This document shows, one piece after another, positions 7,808-13,943 of a stretch of 21,217 nt of DNA. Source of the DNA: a virus; IMG/VR virus record IMGVR_UViG_3300013010_000094, positions 1 to 21,217 of that record. One strand, given 5' to 3'. A program made the position numbers and the translations under genes. The notes beneath the pieces were generated by a model. The model saw nothing but the letters and a program-made list of their open reading frames with translations, did no database searches and was not told the origin of the DNA. Position 1 is the stretch's first letter, and each line of letters opens with the position of its first letter.

Positions 7808-8722
7808 ATGGCTATTTCACGCGCCCAACTCCTCAAGGAGCTATTGCCCGGACTTAACGCACTTTTCGGTATGGAATATGCGAAGTACGGCGAAGAGCAC
7901 AAAGAGATTTTTGAATCTGAAAGCTCTGACCGTTCCTTTGAGGAAGAAGTTAAGTTGTCTGGTTTTGGTGCAGCCCCCGTCAAAGACGAAGGCTCTGCCA
8001 TTGATTACGACAACGCACAAGAAGCGTTTACCGCTCGTTACACGCACGAAACCATTGCTATGGGCTTTAGTGTTACCGAGGAAGCGATTGAAGATAACTT
8101 GTATGACTCACTGTCATCTCGTTATACGAAAGCTCTTGCTCGCGCTATGGCTTACACCAAGCAGGTTAAAGCTGCCGCTATCCTGAACCAAGCGTTCACG
8201 GGTGCAGGTAACCCAACCTACGGTGACGGCAAAGTGTTGTGTGCAACTGACCATCCGCTAGTTTCTGGCGGAACTAACTCAAACCGTCCTGCTGTTGCTG
8301 CTGACCTTAACGAGACTTCTTTAGAAGCCGCCGTTATCCAGCTTGCTGGTTGGACTGATGAGCGTGGTCTGTTGATCGCTGCCAAGCCCCGCAAATTGGT
8401 TATCCCACCTGCGCTGCAATTCGTTGCAACTCGTTTGTTGGATACCGAGGGTCGAGTTGGTACGGCTGACAACGATCTGAACGCACTCCGTAACAACGGC
8501 TCAATCCCAGAAGGCTACACGGTTAACCATTATCTGACTGACACAGATGCTTGGTTCTTGACCACTGATGTGCCTAATGGCCTGAAGCACTTTGTTCGTA
8601 CCCCAATGTCTACCTCTATGGATGCAGACTTTGATACGGGCAACAGCCGCTACAAGGCTCGTGAGCGTTACTCGTTTGGTGTATCTGATCCCCTCGGGAT
8701 CTTCGGTTCACCCGGCGCATAA
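7808..8722 (+). CDS. Major capsid protein (HK97-fold, Mu gpT-like)
   Basis: This 304-residue protein is the probable shell subunit. It opens MAISRAQLLKELLPGLNALFG, an N-terminal helix. An E-loop-like region follows (SFEEEVKLSGFGAAPVKDEGSAI, 42-64), then a spine-helix region (EEAIEDNLYDSLSSRYTKALARAM). The motif GDGKVLCATDHPL and a C-terminal RTPMSTSMDADFDTGNSRYKARERYSFGV resemble Mu gpT-family capsid proteins. It follows scaffold and a decoration-like gene, has a strong AAGGAG ribosome site, and is followed at once by a strong terminator. That arrangement fits the most abundant virion protein. No N-terminal delta domain or protease cleavage site is evident; the separate scaffold gene fills that role. 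Confidence 0.9.
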   Translation: MAISRAQLLKELLPGLNALFGMEYAKYGEEHKEIFESESSDRSFEEEVKLSGFGAAPVKDEGSAIDYDNAQEAFTARYTHETIAMGFSVTEEAIEDNLYDSLSSRYTKALARAMAYTKQVKAAAILNQAFTGAGNPTYGDGKVLCATDHPLVSGGTNSNRPAVAADLNETSLEAAVIQLAGWTDERGLLIAAKPRKLVIPPALQFVATRLLDTEGRVGTADNDLNALRNNGSIPEGYTVNHYLTDTDAWFLTTDVPNGLKHFVRTPMSTSMDADFDTGNSRYKARERYSFGVSDPLGIFGSPGA

Positions 8723-8741
8723 GCTACGGTGCTTGATAAGG

Positions 8742-8764
8742 GGGGAGCTTCGGCTCCCCTTTTT
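8742..8764 (+). terminator. Rho-independent terminator after the capsid gene
   Basis: A perfect 7-bp GC-rich stem, GGGGAGC (8742-8748) with GCTCCCC (8753-8759), closes a TTCG tetraloop and is followed by TTTTT (8760-8764). It lies 19 nt after the capsid stop. This is a textbook intrinsic terminator and should lower read-through into the genes downstream. Confidence 0.93.
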
Positions 8765-8765
8765 A

Positions 8766-8792
8766 TTGACTTGATGAAAAGTAGGGTATACT
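8766..8792 (+). promoter_or_regulatory. Sigma70-like promoter for the post-capsid genes
   Basis: TTGACT (8766-8771) is a 5/6 match to the -35 box and TATACT (8787-8792) a 5/6 match to the -10 box. The spacer is 15 bp, shorter than the optimal 17, so strength is uncertain. Position directly behind a terminator and before a new gene block supports a restart point, with transcription predicted to begin near 8799. Confidence 0.5.
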
Positions 8793-8798
8793 TTCAGT

Positions 8799-8885
8799 CA
8801 TATCGGGAAACAATCCGGTAAATCTGACAGGCCCGACTGACGACATGTAGACAGATTTACTTAAACTCACATGTGAGAAAAAACG
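8799..8885 (+). promoter_or_regulatory. Structured leader with interlocking inverted repeats
   Basis: TCGGG (8803-8807) can pair with CCCGA (8832-8836). Within its loop, GTAAATCTG (8818-8826) is a perfect 9-bp match to CAGATTTAC (8852-8860). The two pairings interlock as an H-type pseudoknot, or exclude each other. CTCACATGTGAG (8866-8877) is a perfect 12-bp palindrome next to the next start codon, and ACATGT occurs at both 8843-8848 and 8869-8874. The only ribosome-site-like bases (GAG, 8875-8877) fall inside the palindrome. I match it to no known riboswitch. A regulatory RNA role is inferred. Confidence 0.45.
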
Positions 8886-9095
8886 ATGGCTAAAACCACT
8901 TTTTCTGGCCCCGTCCGTTCGGACAACGGCTACCAAATCCCAGTTGTGACTACCGCAAACCTACCCGCCGCTACTGGCGTTGTTGCCGGAACCGTATACA
9001 TGGTTTCTGACAATGGTTCTGGTGACGATGAATACTGCATCGTAATCAGCACTGGCACTGCTTGGGTAACTGCTGTAGGCGCGGCTCTTAGCTAA
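8886..9095 (+). CDS. Small virion decoration/fibre-like protein
   Basis: This 69-residue protein has no membrane segment and reads as all-beta. The central TANLPAATGVVAGTVYMVSD and the final 'GTAWVTAVGAALS' resemble the small domain found in phage head fibres and decoration proteins, where a disulphide-free beta sandwich ends with a 'W..V..GA' strand. It is the first gene after the internal promoter and the structured leader, so its expression may be set separately from the capsid gene. The upstream ribosome site is weak (GAG, 8 nt away, inside a palindrome). Function is inferred from similarity of pattern and position. Confidence 0.65.
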   Translation: MAKTTFSGPVRSDNGYQIPVVTTANLPAATGVVAGTVYMVSDNGSGDDEYCIVISTGTAWVTAVGAALS

Positions 9096-9107
9096 TAGGA
9101 GGCGTTT

Positions 9108-9386
9108 ATGCCTAGTTCTGATATTCAGACTAAACGCATTACAGGCACAGGCTCCTTAGCAGTTGGCCCAGCACGAGTACGTCAGGTACAGGTGCTAACG
9201 GCTGGTTCAGGGTCTCCTAGACTTACTATTACTGACGGTAACGGTGGATCTACTTTGCTGGACTTAGATTTCAGCACTGGGGCTACCCACTCGGTAAACA
9301 TTCCAGACTATGGCATTCGCTTTGAAGGCGACGTGTACGTTAGCGCGTTTACTAATTTGACCGCAGTGACGGTGTTCTACAGCTAA
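9108..9386 (+). CDS. Conserved small beta-rich virion protein
   Basis: These 92 residues form alternating strands: TKRITGTGSLAVGPARVRQVQVLT, PRLTITDGNGGSTLLDLDFST, HSVNIPDYGIRFEGDVYVSAF and TAVTVFYS. The pattern 'G.ar..qi.v.....g..L.D...g....d.df........I.lp..GIrF..dvyv' recurs in small proteins of environmental podoviruses of unknown role. A perfect AGGAGG at 9097-9102, 5 nt before the ATG, predicts strong translation, in contrast to the gene before it. A jelly-roll-like surface decoration protein is a reasonable guess but unproven. The next ATG follows after one base. Confidence 0.75.
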   Translation: MPSSDIQTKRITGTGSLAVGPARVRQVQVLTAGSGSPRLTITDGNGGSTLLDLDFSTGATHSVNIPDYGIRFEGDVYVSAFTNLTAVTVFYS

Positions 9387-9387
9387 C

Positions 9388-9714
9388 ATGCGTAGTTACT
9401 ACAAGAAGTCTCCATGTGCGTCTTTTAAGAGTGGTGGTAGTACCGCTGCTTGGACGCGCAAGGAAGGCAAGAGTGAGTCTGGCGGACTTAATCAGAAAGG
9501 TGTGGACAGCTACAGAAGGGAGAACCCCGGAAGTAAGCTGAAGACCGCTGTAACGACTAAGCCCAGTAAGCTCAAGAAAGGCTCTAAGGCTGCTAAACGG
9601 CGTAAGTCGTTTTGTGCACGTATGAAAGGCATGAAGAAACGTAATACTAGCTCCAAGACGGCGAATGATCCGAATAGCCGTATAAACAAGAGCTTACGGA
9701 AGTGGAATTGCTGA
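9388..9714 (+). CDS. Very basic conserved protein, DUF6321-like
   Basis: This 108-residue protein is packed with Lys and Arg. I recognise the core GGLNQKGVDSYRRENPGSKL (32-51), followed by KTAVTTKPSKLKKGSKAAK (52-70), RRKSFCARMKGMK (71-83) and a C-terminal LRKWNC (103-108), as a family of unknown function found widely in phage structural regions (I believe DUF6321; the number is from memory). Three cysteines (10, 76, 108) are spread along it. The high positive charge suggests contact with nucleic acid, for example a DNA-associated internal virion protein, but this is inference. Its ATG is one base after the previous stop. Confidence 0.8.
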   Translation: MRSYYKKSPCASFKSGGSTAAWTRKEGKSESGGLNQKGVDSYRRENPGSKLKTAVTTKPSKLKKGSKAAKRRKSFCARMKGMKKRNTSSKTANDPNSRINKSLRKWNC

Positions 9715-10389
9715 GTGGCGTACCTACAAAGCAACATTCCGTACTTCAAGTGCTGGGTGAGGAAGGAATACACCCATAACCACGAGAAGTACCACGGCGA
9801 GTTTATTCACGCTATGGCTATTGCTGTTACGACAATGCCGACCAGATGCCTCAGTTTCCAAATGATATTTACTGGAGCTGAGACGTATGACGAAGAAGAC
9901 GAACCCAATGTGCATGGAGGTGCAATGTGGGCACGGATGCCAATTACAGCGTTAGTAGGGGACACCCCGCTAGACGAGTGGCCCGAACCCATGCCCGTAT
10001 GGGCTGCACAGCCTTGGGATTGTTCGTCTAGGGATCACGCGGTGTACGTACTTGACAGAGCTACACCGTGCCCTTGGCTGGCAAAGATAGATGGGGAGAT
10101 GTACCCCGCGAAGTATATGTTCACGGTGGACTATACGAACAACGAGATTGCTGATGACCCTGCACAACACAAGCAGAGTCATGTGATGGAACTACTGGAT
10201 GCTGGCCCATATACGGGTAACATCGTAGCTCTACCGAATAATAGGGTGCGGGTGACACATCCCGCTTGGTTTGAAACAGGAGAGGGCGCACCAGATTTCC
10301 GCCCTTCTCAACACATTCACTACAGCAAGTCTGATTTGGACTACACGCTGGACGTGAATCAAGTGTTTGATAATTTGTACGCGGAGTAA
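9715..10389 (+). CDS. Conserved virion-region protein of unknown function
   Basis: A GTG start immediately abuts the previous TGA. The 224-residue product begins AYLQSNIPYFKCWVRKEYT and contains HGEFIHAMAIAVTTMP, GGAMWARMPITALVGD, WDCSSRDHAVYVLDR and a His-rich 'RPSQHIHYSKSDLDYT' near the C-terminus. It is rich in Trp, Tyr, Pro and His, is globular, and has no signal or membrane segment. I have seen proteins of this type in marine phages next to the basic DUF6321-like gene, always unassigned. The conserved His and Asp residues could bind metal, but no known enzyme motif is visible. Function unknown. Confidence 0.78.
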   Translation: MAYLQSNIPYFKCWVRKEYTHNHEKYHGEFIHAMAIAVTTMPTRCLSFQMIFTGAETYDEEDEPNVHGGAMWARMPITALVGDTPLDEWPEPMPVWAAQPWDCSSRDHAVYVLDRATPCPWLAKIDGEMYPAKYMFTVDYTNNEIADDPAQHKQSHVMELLDAGPYTGNIVALPNNRVRVTHPAWFETGEGAPDFRPSQHIHYSKSDLDYTLDVNQVFDNLYAE

Positions 10390-10392
10390 GTT

Positions 10393-11325
10393 ATGAAGCC
10401 GAAGAAGATGTTTTTAGGTGGTTTGTTAGGTCGCAAGAAGAAAGACGATGATAAGCCTATGACAATGACCCAGAAGAAGGCTGAAGAAGCTAAGAAACGT
10501 GCGAGAGGCTCGCAGATGCGTAGTGAGTCTAAAGCGCGTAGAGGTCGTACAGCTAGTACAACGGCTGTAGGTGGGCAACGTAATAAGCGACAAGCTCCTA
10601 TGGACGCAGAACGCGCAGCTAACATGGCTAAGGTCAAGAAAGACAACCCAATGCCTAAGCGCCCTTCTGCTATCAGCTTGGCTAATGCGGCTACACCGAA
10701 GCCTACGCGCCCTGCAAAGCCTCAAAAAGAGCCTACAACTTCTAGCGTAGCGACACCGGGGAAGACTCCTATAGAAATCAATAACAGTATGAAAGACCCC
10801 AAATCAGGGCTTGCTAATGTAACAGGCAAGGATAAGAAGCCCGGAGTACGGCGTAACGTGGGTTCTGGTGATGAAAAGAAAGCCAATGTTACGCGAGAGC
10901 AGCTAAAGAAAACTGGTCTGTCGTTACGTGACTATCTTAACTTCATAGATAAGAACGACAGACGACCTACATCTAAAGCCGACTCAGCAGCAGCTAAAAA
11001 ACTTACAGCGGCGTTTGACGCGAAGAAAGCTAAGAAGCCCGTTAAAAAAGCTATGGGCGGCGGCATGATGAAGTCCAAGATGAAAGCCAAGGGCTACAGA
11101 GCTGGCGGTGGCCCGTTGAAAAAAGCACCAGAAGACAATACGGGACTCAAAAAGCTGCCGAAGGAAGTGCGTAACAAGATGGGCTACATGGCTAAAGGCG
11201 GCATGATGAAGTCTAAGGGCTACGCCAAAGGTGGCGCTATGAAGACCAAAGGTTACAAAACTGGCGGCAAAGTCAGGGGCGCAGGCATTGCCCGTAGGGG
11301 CGTACGTCCAGCGAAGATTCGATGA
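10393..11325 (+). CDS. Lys/Gly-rich repeat protein, DNA-associated candidate
   Basis: This 310-residue protein is extremely basic with little hydrophobic core. The first 160 residues are Lys/Arg/Pro/Ala-rich and probably disordered. A short foldable segment, REQLKKTGLSLRDYLNFIDK (168-187), resembles a recurring phage motif ('GLSLRDYLN'). The C-terminus has repeats: GGGMMKSKMKAKGYRAGG (222-239), KGGMMKSKGYAKGG (268-281) and KGGAMKTKGYKTGG (279-292). Such KGY/GG repeats occur in many environmental phages without known function. The charge suggests binding to packaged DNA or RNA, as a histone-like or ejected protein (inference). The ATG is 4 nt after the previous stop and the TGA overlaps the next ATG (ATGA). 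Confidence 0.82.
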   Translation: MKPKKMFLGGLLGRKKKDDDKPMTMTQKKAEEAKKRARGSQMRSESKARRGRTASTTAVGGQRNKRQAPMDAERAANMAKVKKDNPMPKRPSAISLANAATPKPTRPAKPQKEPTTSSVATPGKTPIEINNSMKDPKSGLANVTGKDKKPGVRRNVGSGDEKKANVTREQLKKTGLSLRDYLNFIDKNDRRPTSKADSAAAKKLTAAFDAKKAKKPVKKAMGGGMMKSKMKAKGYRAGGGPLKKAPEDNTGLKKLPKEVRNKMGYMAKGGMMKSKGYAKGGAMKTKGYKTGGKVRGAGIARRGVRPAKIR

Positions 11326-11483
11326 GACGCTACTATAAGTCAGGCGGGAAGATATGTGCGAAGGGAAAGGCTTGGGCCAAACGTACCTTCGACACGTACC
11401 CGTCTGCTTATGCGAATATGGCAGCTTCTAAGTATTGCAAAGATCCTAATTATGCTAAGGGTAGCAAGAAGAAGAGTAAGTAA
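11322..11483 (+). CDS. 53-residue basic Cys-containing protein
   Basis: ATG 11322 overlaps the preceding stop (ATGA) and the frame ends with TAA at 11481-11483, which in turn overlaps the next ATG. The product, starting MRRYYKSGGKICAKGKAWAK, continues RTFDTYPSAYANMAASKYCKDP and ends in a Lys-rich tail. I recognise the 'GKAWAKRTFD.YPSAYAN..ASKYCKDPNYAK' pattern as a recurrent small protein in marine phages. Two cysteines (12 and about 41) and many Lys/Tyr residues suggest a nucleic-acid or metal contact, not demonstrated. The coupled starts on both sides strongly support that it is a translated gene. Confidence 0.85.
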   Translation: MRRYYKSGGKICAKGKAWAKRTFDTYPSAYANMAASKYCKDPNYAKGSKKKSK

Positions 11484-11806
11484 TGGGTGATTTGAAGAAA
11501 TGGCGTGACCAGAAATGGGTTCGTATCGGCACCGATGGCAAGATCAAAGGTGAATGCGGCACGTCTAAAAACAAAAAGAACCCAGATCGTTGCCTACCGT
11601 TATCCAAGGCACGGTCTTTAAGCCAATCTGAGCGAGCTACTACGGCACGTAAGAAGAAAAAGGCTGGTGCTAGAGGGCAGCAGGTGGTGTCTAATACCCC
11701 TAAAGCCAAGGTTAGAACGGCAAGAGCTGGTGGTCAGATACGCGCAAACCACAGAGGTTGCGGTGCAGTAATGGATAACAGGCGTAAAAAGACCCTGTAC
11801 GTATAG
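11483..11806 (+). CDS. Basic conserved protein, DUF5872-like pattern
   Basis: This 107-residue basic protein starts MGDLKKWRDQKWVRIGTDGK. GECGTSKNKKNPDRCLPLSK follows, then ARSLSQSERATTARKKKKAG. The 'G.CG.......RCLP..KA..L...ER....R+KK' pattern recurs in phage and other genomes as a family of unknown function (possibly DUF5872; from memory). Two early cysteines (about 32 and 44) could form a metal site or disulphide. The C-terminal half is Lys/Arg/Gly-rich. It starts on the overlapping TAATG of the preceding gene and ends 9 nt before the next gene. It is part of the run of basic proteins here; a DNA-binding virion role is inferred. Confidence 0.8.
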   Translation: MGDLKKWRDQKWVRIGTDGKIKGECGTSKNKKNPDRCLPLSKARSLSQSERATTARKKKKAGARGQQVVSNTPKAKVRTARAGGQIRANHRGCGAVMDNRRKKTLYV

Positions 11807-11815
11807 GAACAGACA

Positions 11816-12502
11816 ATGGCTACATCTGGAACAACTGCATTTGATATGGACTTCACGGAGATCGCTGAAGAGGCGTGGGAGCGTGCGGGTCGTGAAATGC
11901 GTTCTGGGTATGACCTACGCACCGCCAGACGCTCTATGAACTTGATGACCATTGAGTGGCAGAACCGTGGCATCAACATGTGGACGATTGACGAAGGCAC
12001 GTTGAGTCTTACGCAAGGTACTTCTGAGTACACGCTACCTGCTGACACCATAGACTTACTAGAGCAGCAGATCCGTACGGGCAGTGGCAATGTAGCTACG
12101 CAGTCAGATTTAACTATAAGCCGTATTAGCGTTAGCACGTACGCTTCTATACCTAACAAGTTAACCCAAGGTAGGCCGATTCAAGTATTCGTAGAACGCC
12201 TGCGAGATGCCCCCAAAATCAACGTATGGCCCGTTCCAGACAGTGATGACTACATTTTCTACTACTGGCGTATGCGTCGTATAGAAGACGCAGGAAACGG
12301 GATAGAGACCGCTGACATGAACTTTAGGTTCTTTCCGTGTCTGGTGGCGGGGCTTGCTTACTACATTGCTATGAAAGAACCGGAGTTGGTAGACCGTGTG
12401 GCTATGCTCAAACAAGCGTACGAAGAGCAGTTTGCGCTAGCGGCGGGAGAAGATAGAGAAAAAACATCCGCACGCTTTGTACCTCGTATCGGTAGGGCGT
12501 AA
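11816..12502 (+). CDS. Head-tail adaptor / P22 gp4-like neck protein
   Basis: This 228-residue protein has the pattern of proteins that bind the portal and extend the neck in podoviruses. A helical N-terminus includes FTEIAEEAWERAGREMRSGYDLRTARRSM. The segment MTIEWQNRGINMWTIDEGTLSLTQGTSEYTLPADTIDLLE follows (quoted loosely; about residues 43-82). A strand region IQVFVERLRDAPKINVWPVPD (about 122-142) is followed by a C-terminal helix rich in Glu/Ala. The 'EW...GIN.W......L..G...Y.LPADTID' pattern is one I associate with environmental phage neck or tail accessory proteins. The exact ring position is inferred. It is followed 2 nt later by the zinc-ribbon gene. Confidence 0.7.
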   Translation: MATSGTTAFDMDFTEIAEEAWERAGREMRSGYDLRTARRSMNLMTIEWQNRGINMWTIDEGTLSLTQGTSEYTLPADTIDLLEQQIRTGSGNVATQSDLTISRISVSTYASIPNKLTQGRPIQVFVERLRDAPKINVWPVPDSDDYIFYYWRMRRIEDAGNGIETADMNFRFFPCLVAGLAYYIAMKEPELVDRVAMLKQAYEEQFALAAGEDREKTSARFVPRIGRA

Positions 12503-12504
12503 CA

Positions 12505-12870
12505 ATGTCGAATCGTTTTGCATCAGCACAAAAAGCTATTGCTGAATGTGATGTTTGCGGGTTTCAGTATAAGCTACGAGAGCTGAAGAACTTAGTACGT
12601 AAGGGTATAGACACAAACATAAAGGCTTGCCCAGAGTGCTGGAACCCAGACCAACCGCAACTAAAGTTGGGTGAGACTCCAGTAGATGATCCGCAGGCTA
12701 TCAGAGATCCAAGACCTGACAGAAGTTTGGGGGAAGCTGGAGCCAACAGTAGTAGGCAGACACAGTGGGGTTGGAACCCTGTAGGTGTGGGGGATGACCC
12801 TTATAGCCTTGCTCCTAACGACTTAGTAGCAACGGGTCAGGTAGGGACAGTAACAGTAACCACAACGTAG
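12505..12870 (+). CDS. Zinc-ribbon-type small virion-region protein
   Basis: This 121-residue protein has two CXXC knuckles, C15-D-V-C18 and C42-P-E-C45. They are 23 residues apart and flank a Lys/Arg-rich helix-like stretch (KLRELKNLVRKG), so one structural zinc is likely. After PECWNPDQPQLKLG the rest is Pro/Asp-rich and ends in a Gly/Thr/Val tail. I recognise this 'CDVCG..y.L..Lk..v......+.CPECW..D.PQ' protein from environmental podovirus genomes, always between neck genes. Zinc ribbons can bind nucleic acid or proteins; with no other domain, the function is unknown. It starts two bases after the preceding stop. Confidence 0.8.
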   Translation: MSNRFASAQKAIAECDVCGFQYKLRELKNLVRKGIDTNIKACPECWNPDQPQLKLGETPVDDPQAIRDPRPDRSLGEAGANSSRQTQWGWNPVGVGDDPYSLAPNDLVATGQVGTVTVTTT

Positions 12871-12879
12871 AGTCGTGAT

Positions 12880-13017
12880 ATGAAAAAAGATAGCAAGATC
12901 AAGCAAGTTAAGGGCGCACCTAAGCCTGATATGAAGGGCGTAAAGACCACTGGCATTAAGATTCGTGGTACAGGCGCTGCAACGAAAGGTACGATGGCCC
13001 GTGGCCCTATGGCGTAA
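12880..13017 (+). CDS. 45-residue Gly/Lys-rich conserved peptide
   Basis: ATG 12880 opens a frame of 45 codons ending TAA at 13015-13017, filling the space between the zinc-ribbon gene and the next adaptor gene. The product starts MKKDSKIKQVKGAPKPDMKG and ends in IKIRGTGAATKGTMARGPMA. The final 'RGTGAATKG....G' block is a pattern I know from tiny proteins in marine phages. It has no hydrophobic core, so it is probably disordered alone and acts by binding DNA or another virion protein (inference). A weak AGAG lies about 6 nt before the ATG. Confidence 0.78.
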   Translation: MKKDSKIKQVKGAPKPDMKGVKTTGIKIRGTGAATKGTMARGPMA

Positions 13018-13020
13018 GAT

Positions 13021-13650
13021 ATGAACTACACCGAGTTAAAAGCAAACATTCAGGACATCTGTGAAACTTCTTTTACGGATGCCCAGCTTGCTATGTTTAC
13101 AGAACAAGCAGAGCAGAAGATATATAACGCTGTACAGATACCTGCGTTACGTAAAAACGTACTCGGTGTTATGACAACCAACAATAACTACTTGGCAACG
13201 CCCACTGATTTCTTGTATTCGTACAGCCTTGCTGTTGTGGATGGTAACGGTAACTACTCGTTTTTGTTGAACAAAGACGTTAACTTCATGCGTGAGGCGT
13301 ACCCCAACCCTAACGCTACAGGGTTACCCAAACACTACGGCTACTTCGATGACGACACTATCATCCTTGGGCCTACTCCTGACAGCACGTATACGACGGA
13401 ACTGCATTATGGGTACTACCCAGAATCCATAGTTACCGCAGGTACTACGTGGCTCGGAGAAGAATTTGATTCTGCTTTGTTGAACGGGGCGTTAGTTGAA
13501 GCCCTACGGTTTATGAAAGGCGAGCCTGATCTAGTTGCCTTGTACGATAAGATGTACGTACAGGCTCTTGGACTTCTCAAGGTTCTGGGCGATGGTAAGT
13601 TACGAGAAGATGCTTACCGTGCAGGCCAATTTAGAGTTCCAGTTAGCTAA
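13021..13650 (+). CDS. Neck adaptor protein, SU10-adaptor-like
   Basis: This 209-residue protein begins MNYTELKANIQDICETSFTD with a helical domain ('AMFTEQAEQKIYNAVQIPALRKNV'-type). A beta domain follows (YLATPTDFLYSYSLAVVDGN, LNKDVNFMREAYPNP, PKHYGYFDDDTIILGPTPDS, ELHYGYYPESI), then a C-terminal helix pair ('LNGALVEALRFMKGEPDLVALYDKMY'). This order matches adaptor proteins that sit beneath the portal in podoviruses such as SU10 and related environmental phages. Together with the protein at 11816 it gives two candidate neck rings. The ATG lies 3 nt after the preceding small gene, with no strong Shine-Dalgarno site. Confidence 0.72.
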   Translation: MNYTELKANIQDICETSFTDAQLAMFTEQAEQKIYNAVQIPALRKNVLGVMTTNNNYLATPTDFLYSYSLAVVDGNGNYSFLLNKDVNFMREAYPNPNATGLPKHYGYFDDDTIILGPTPDSTYTTELHYGYYPESIVTAGTTWLGEEFDSALLNGALVEALRFMKGEPDLVALYDKMYVQALGLLKVLGDGKLREDAYRAGQFRVPVS

Positions 13651-13652
13651 AA

Positions 13653-13943
13653 ATGTTAGTTGAAGCGCCACAAATGGAAGTAGGTAATGTAATTGTCACC
13701 ACCACGGCGGATGGTGGACACGATCCTGAGTTCTGGGCACAATCTGCCGCAGACCGTATCGTAAGCGTAGGTAGCAGTTGCCACCCTGCAATAGCGCAGC
13801 AAGCGCAAGCATTTAAGGAAGCGGTTAGAGCCACGGCTTTGCACTGCATACGAGAAGCAATTAAGAGTGATAGAACCACTTTGGTTGTTGAACTTGAACG
13901 TCAAGGCCATAAGGACATGGCAGACATAATTAGGAGTCTATAA
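13653..13943 (+). CDS. Small conserved protein with 'GHxPEFWA' motif
   Basis: This 96-residue protein begins with a strand-like segment MLVEAPQMEVGNVIVTTTAD. The motif GGHDPEFWAQSAADRIVSVG follows, then a long helical half ('HPAIAQQAQAFKEAVRATALHCIREAIKSDR', quoted loosely) and a closing helix. 'G..PEFWAE.A...I..v....P.I..QA..F+' is a familiar small-protein pattern in marine phages, with no known function to my knowledge. It sits between an adaptor and a structural protein. An internal ATG at 13674 is an alternative start, but no good ribosome site separates them. The stop overlaps the next ATG by one base (TAATG). Confidence 0.78.
   Translation: MLVEAPQMEVGNVIVTTTADGGHDPEFWAQSAADRIVSVGSSCHPAIAQQAQAFKEAVRATALHCIREAIKSDRTTLVVELERQGHKDMADIIRSL

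Noticed and set aside
8800-8880. CTGACGA (8837-8843) directly after the TCGGG/CCCGA stem, with an ATA triplet just before the stem, resembles the core of a hammerhead ribozyme; loop-loop pairing would also fit.
   Set aside because: The required GAA(A) does not sit directly after a second stem, and no third stem pairs with the bases before the ATA. The predicted transcription start also leaves no room for that stem.
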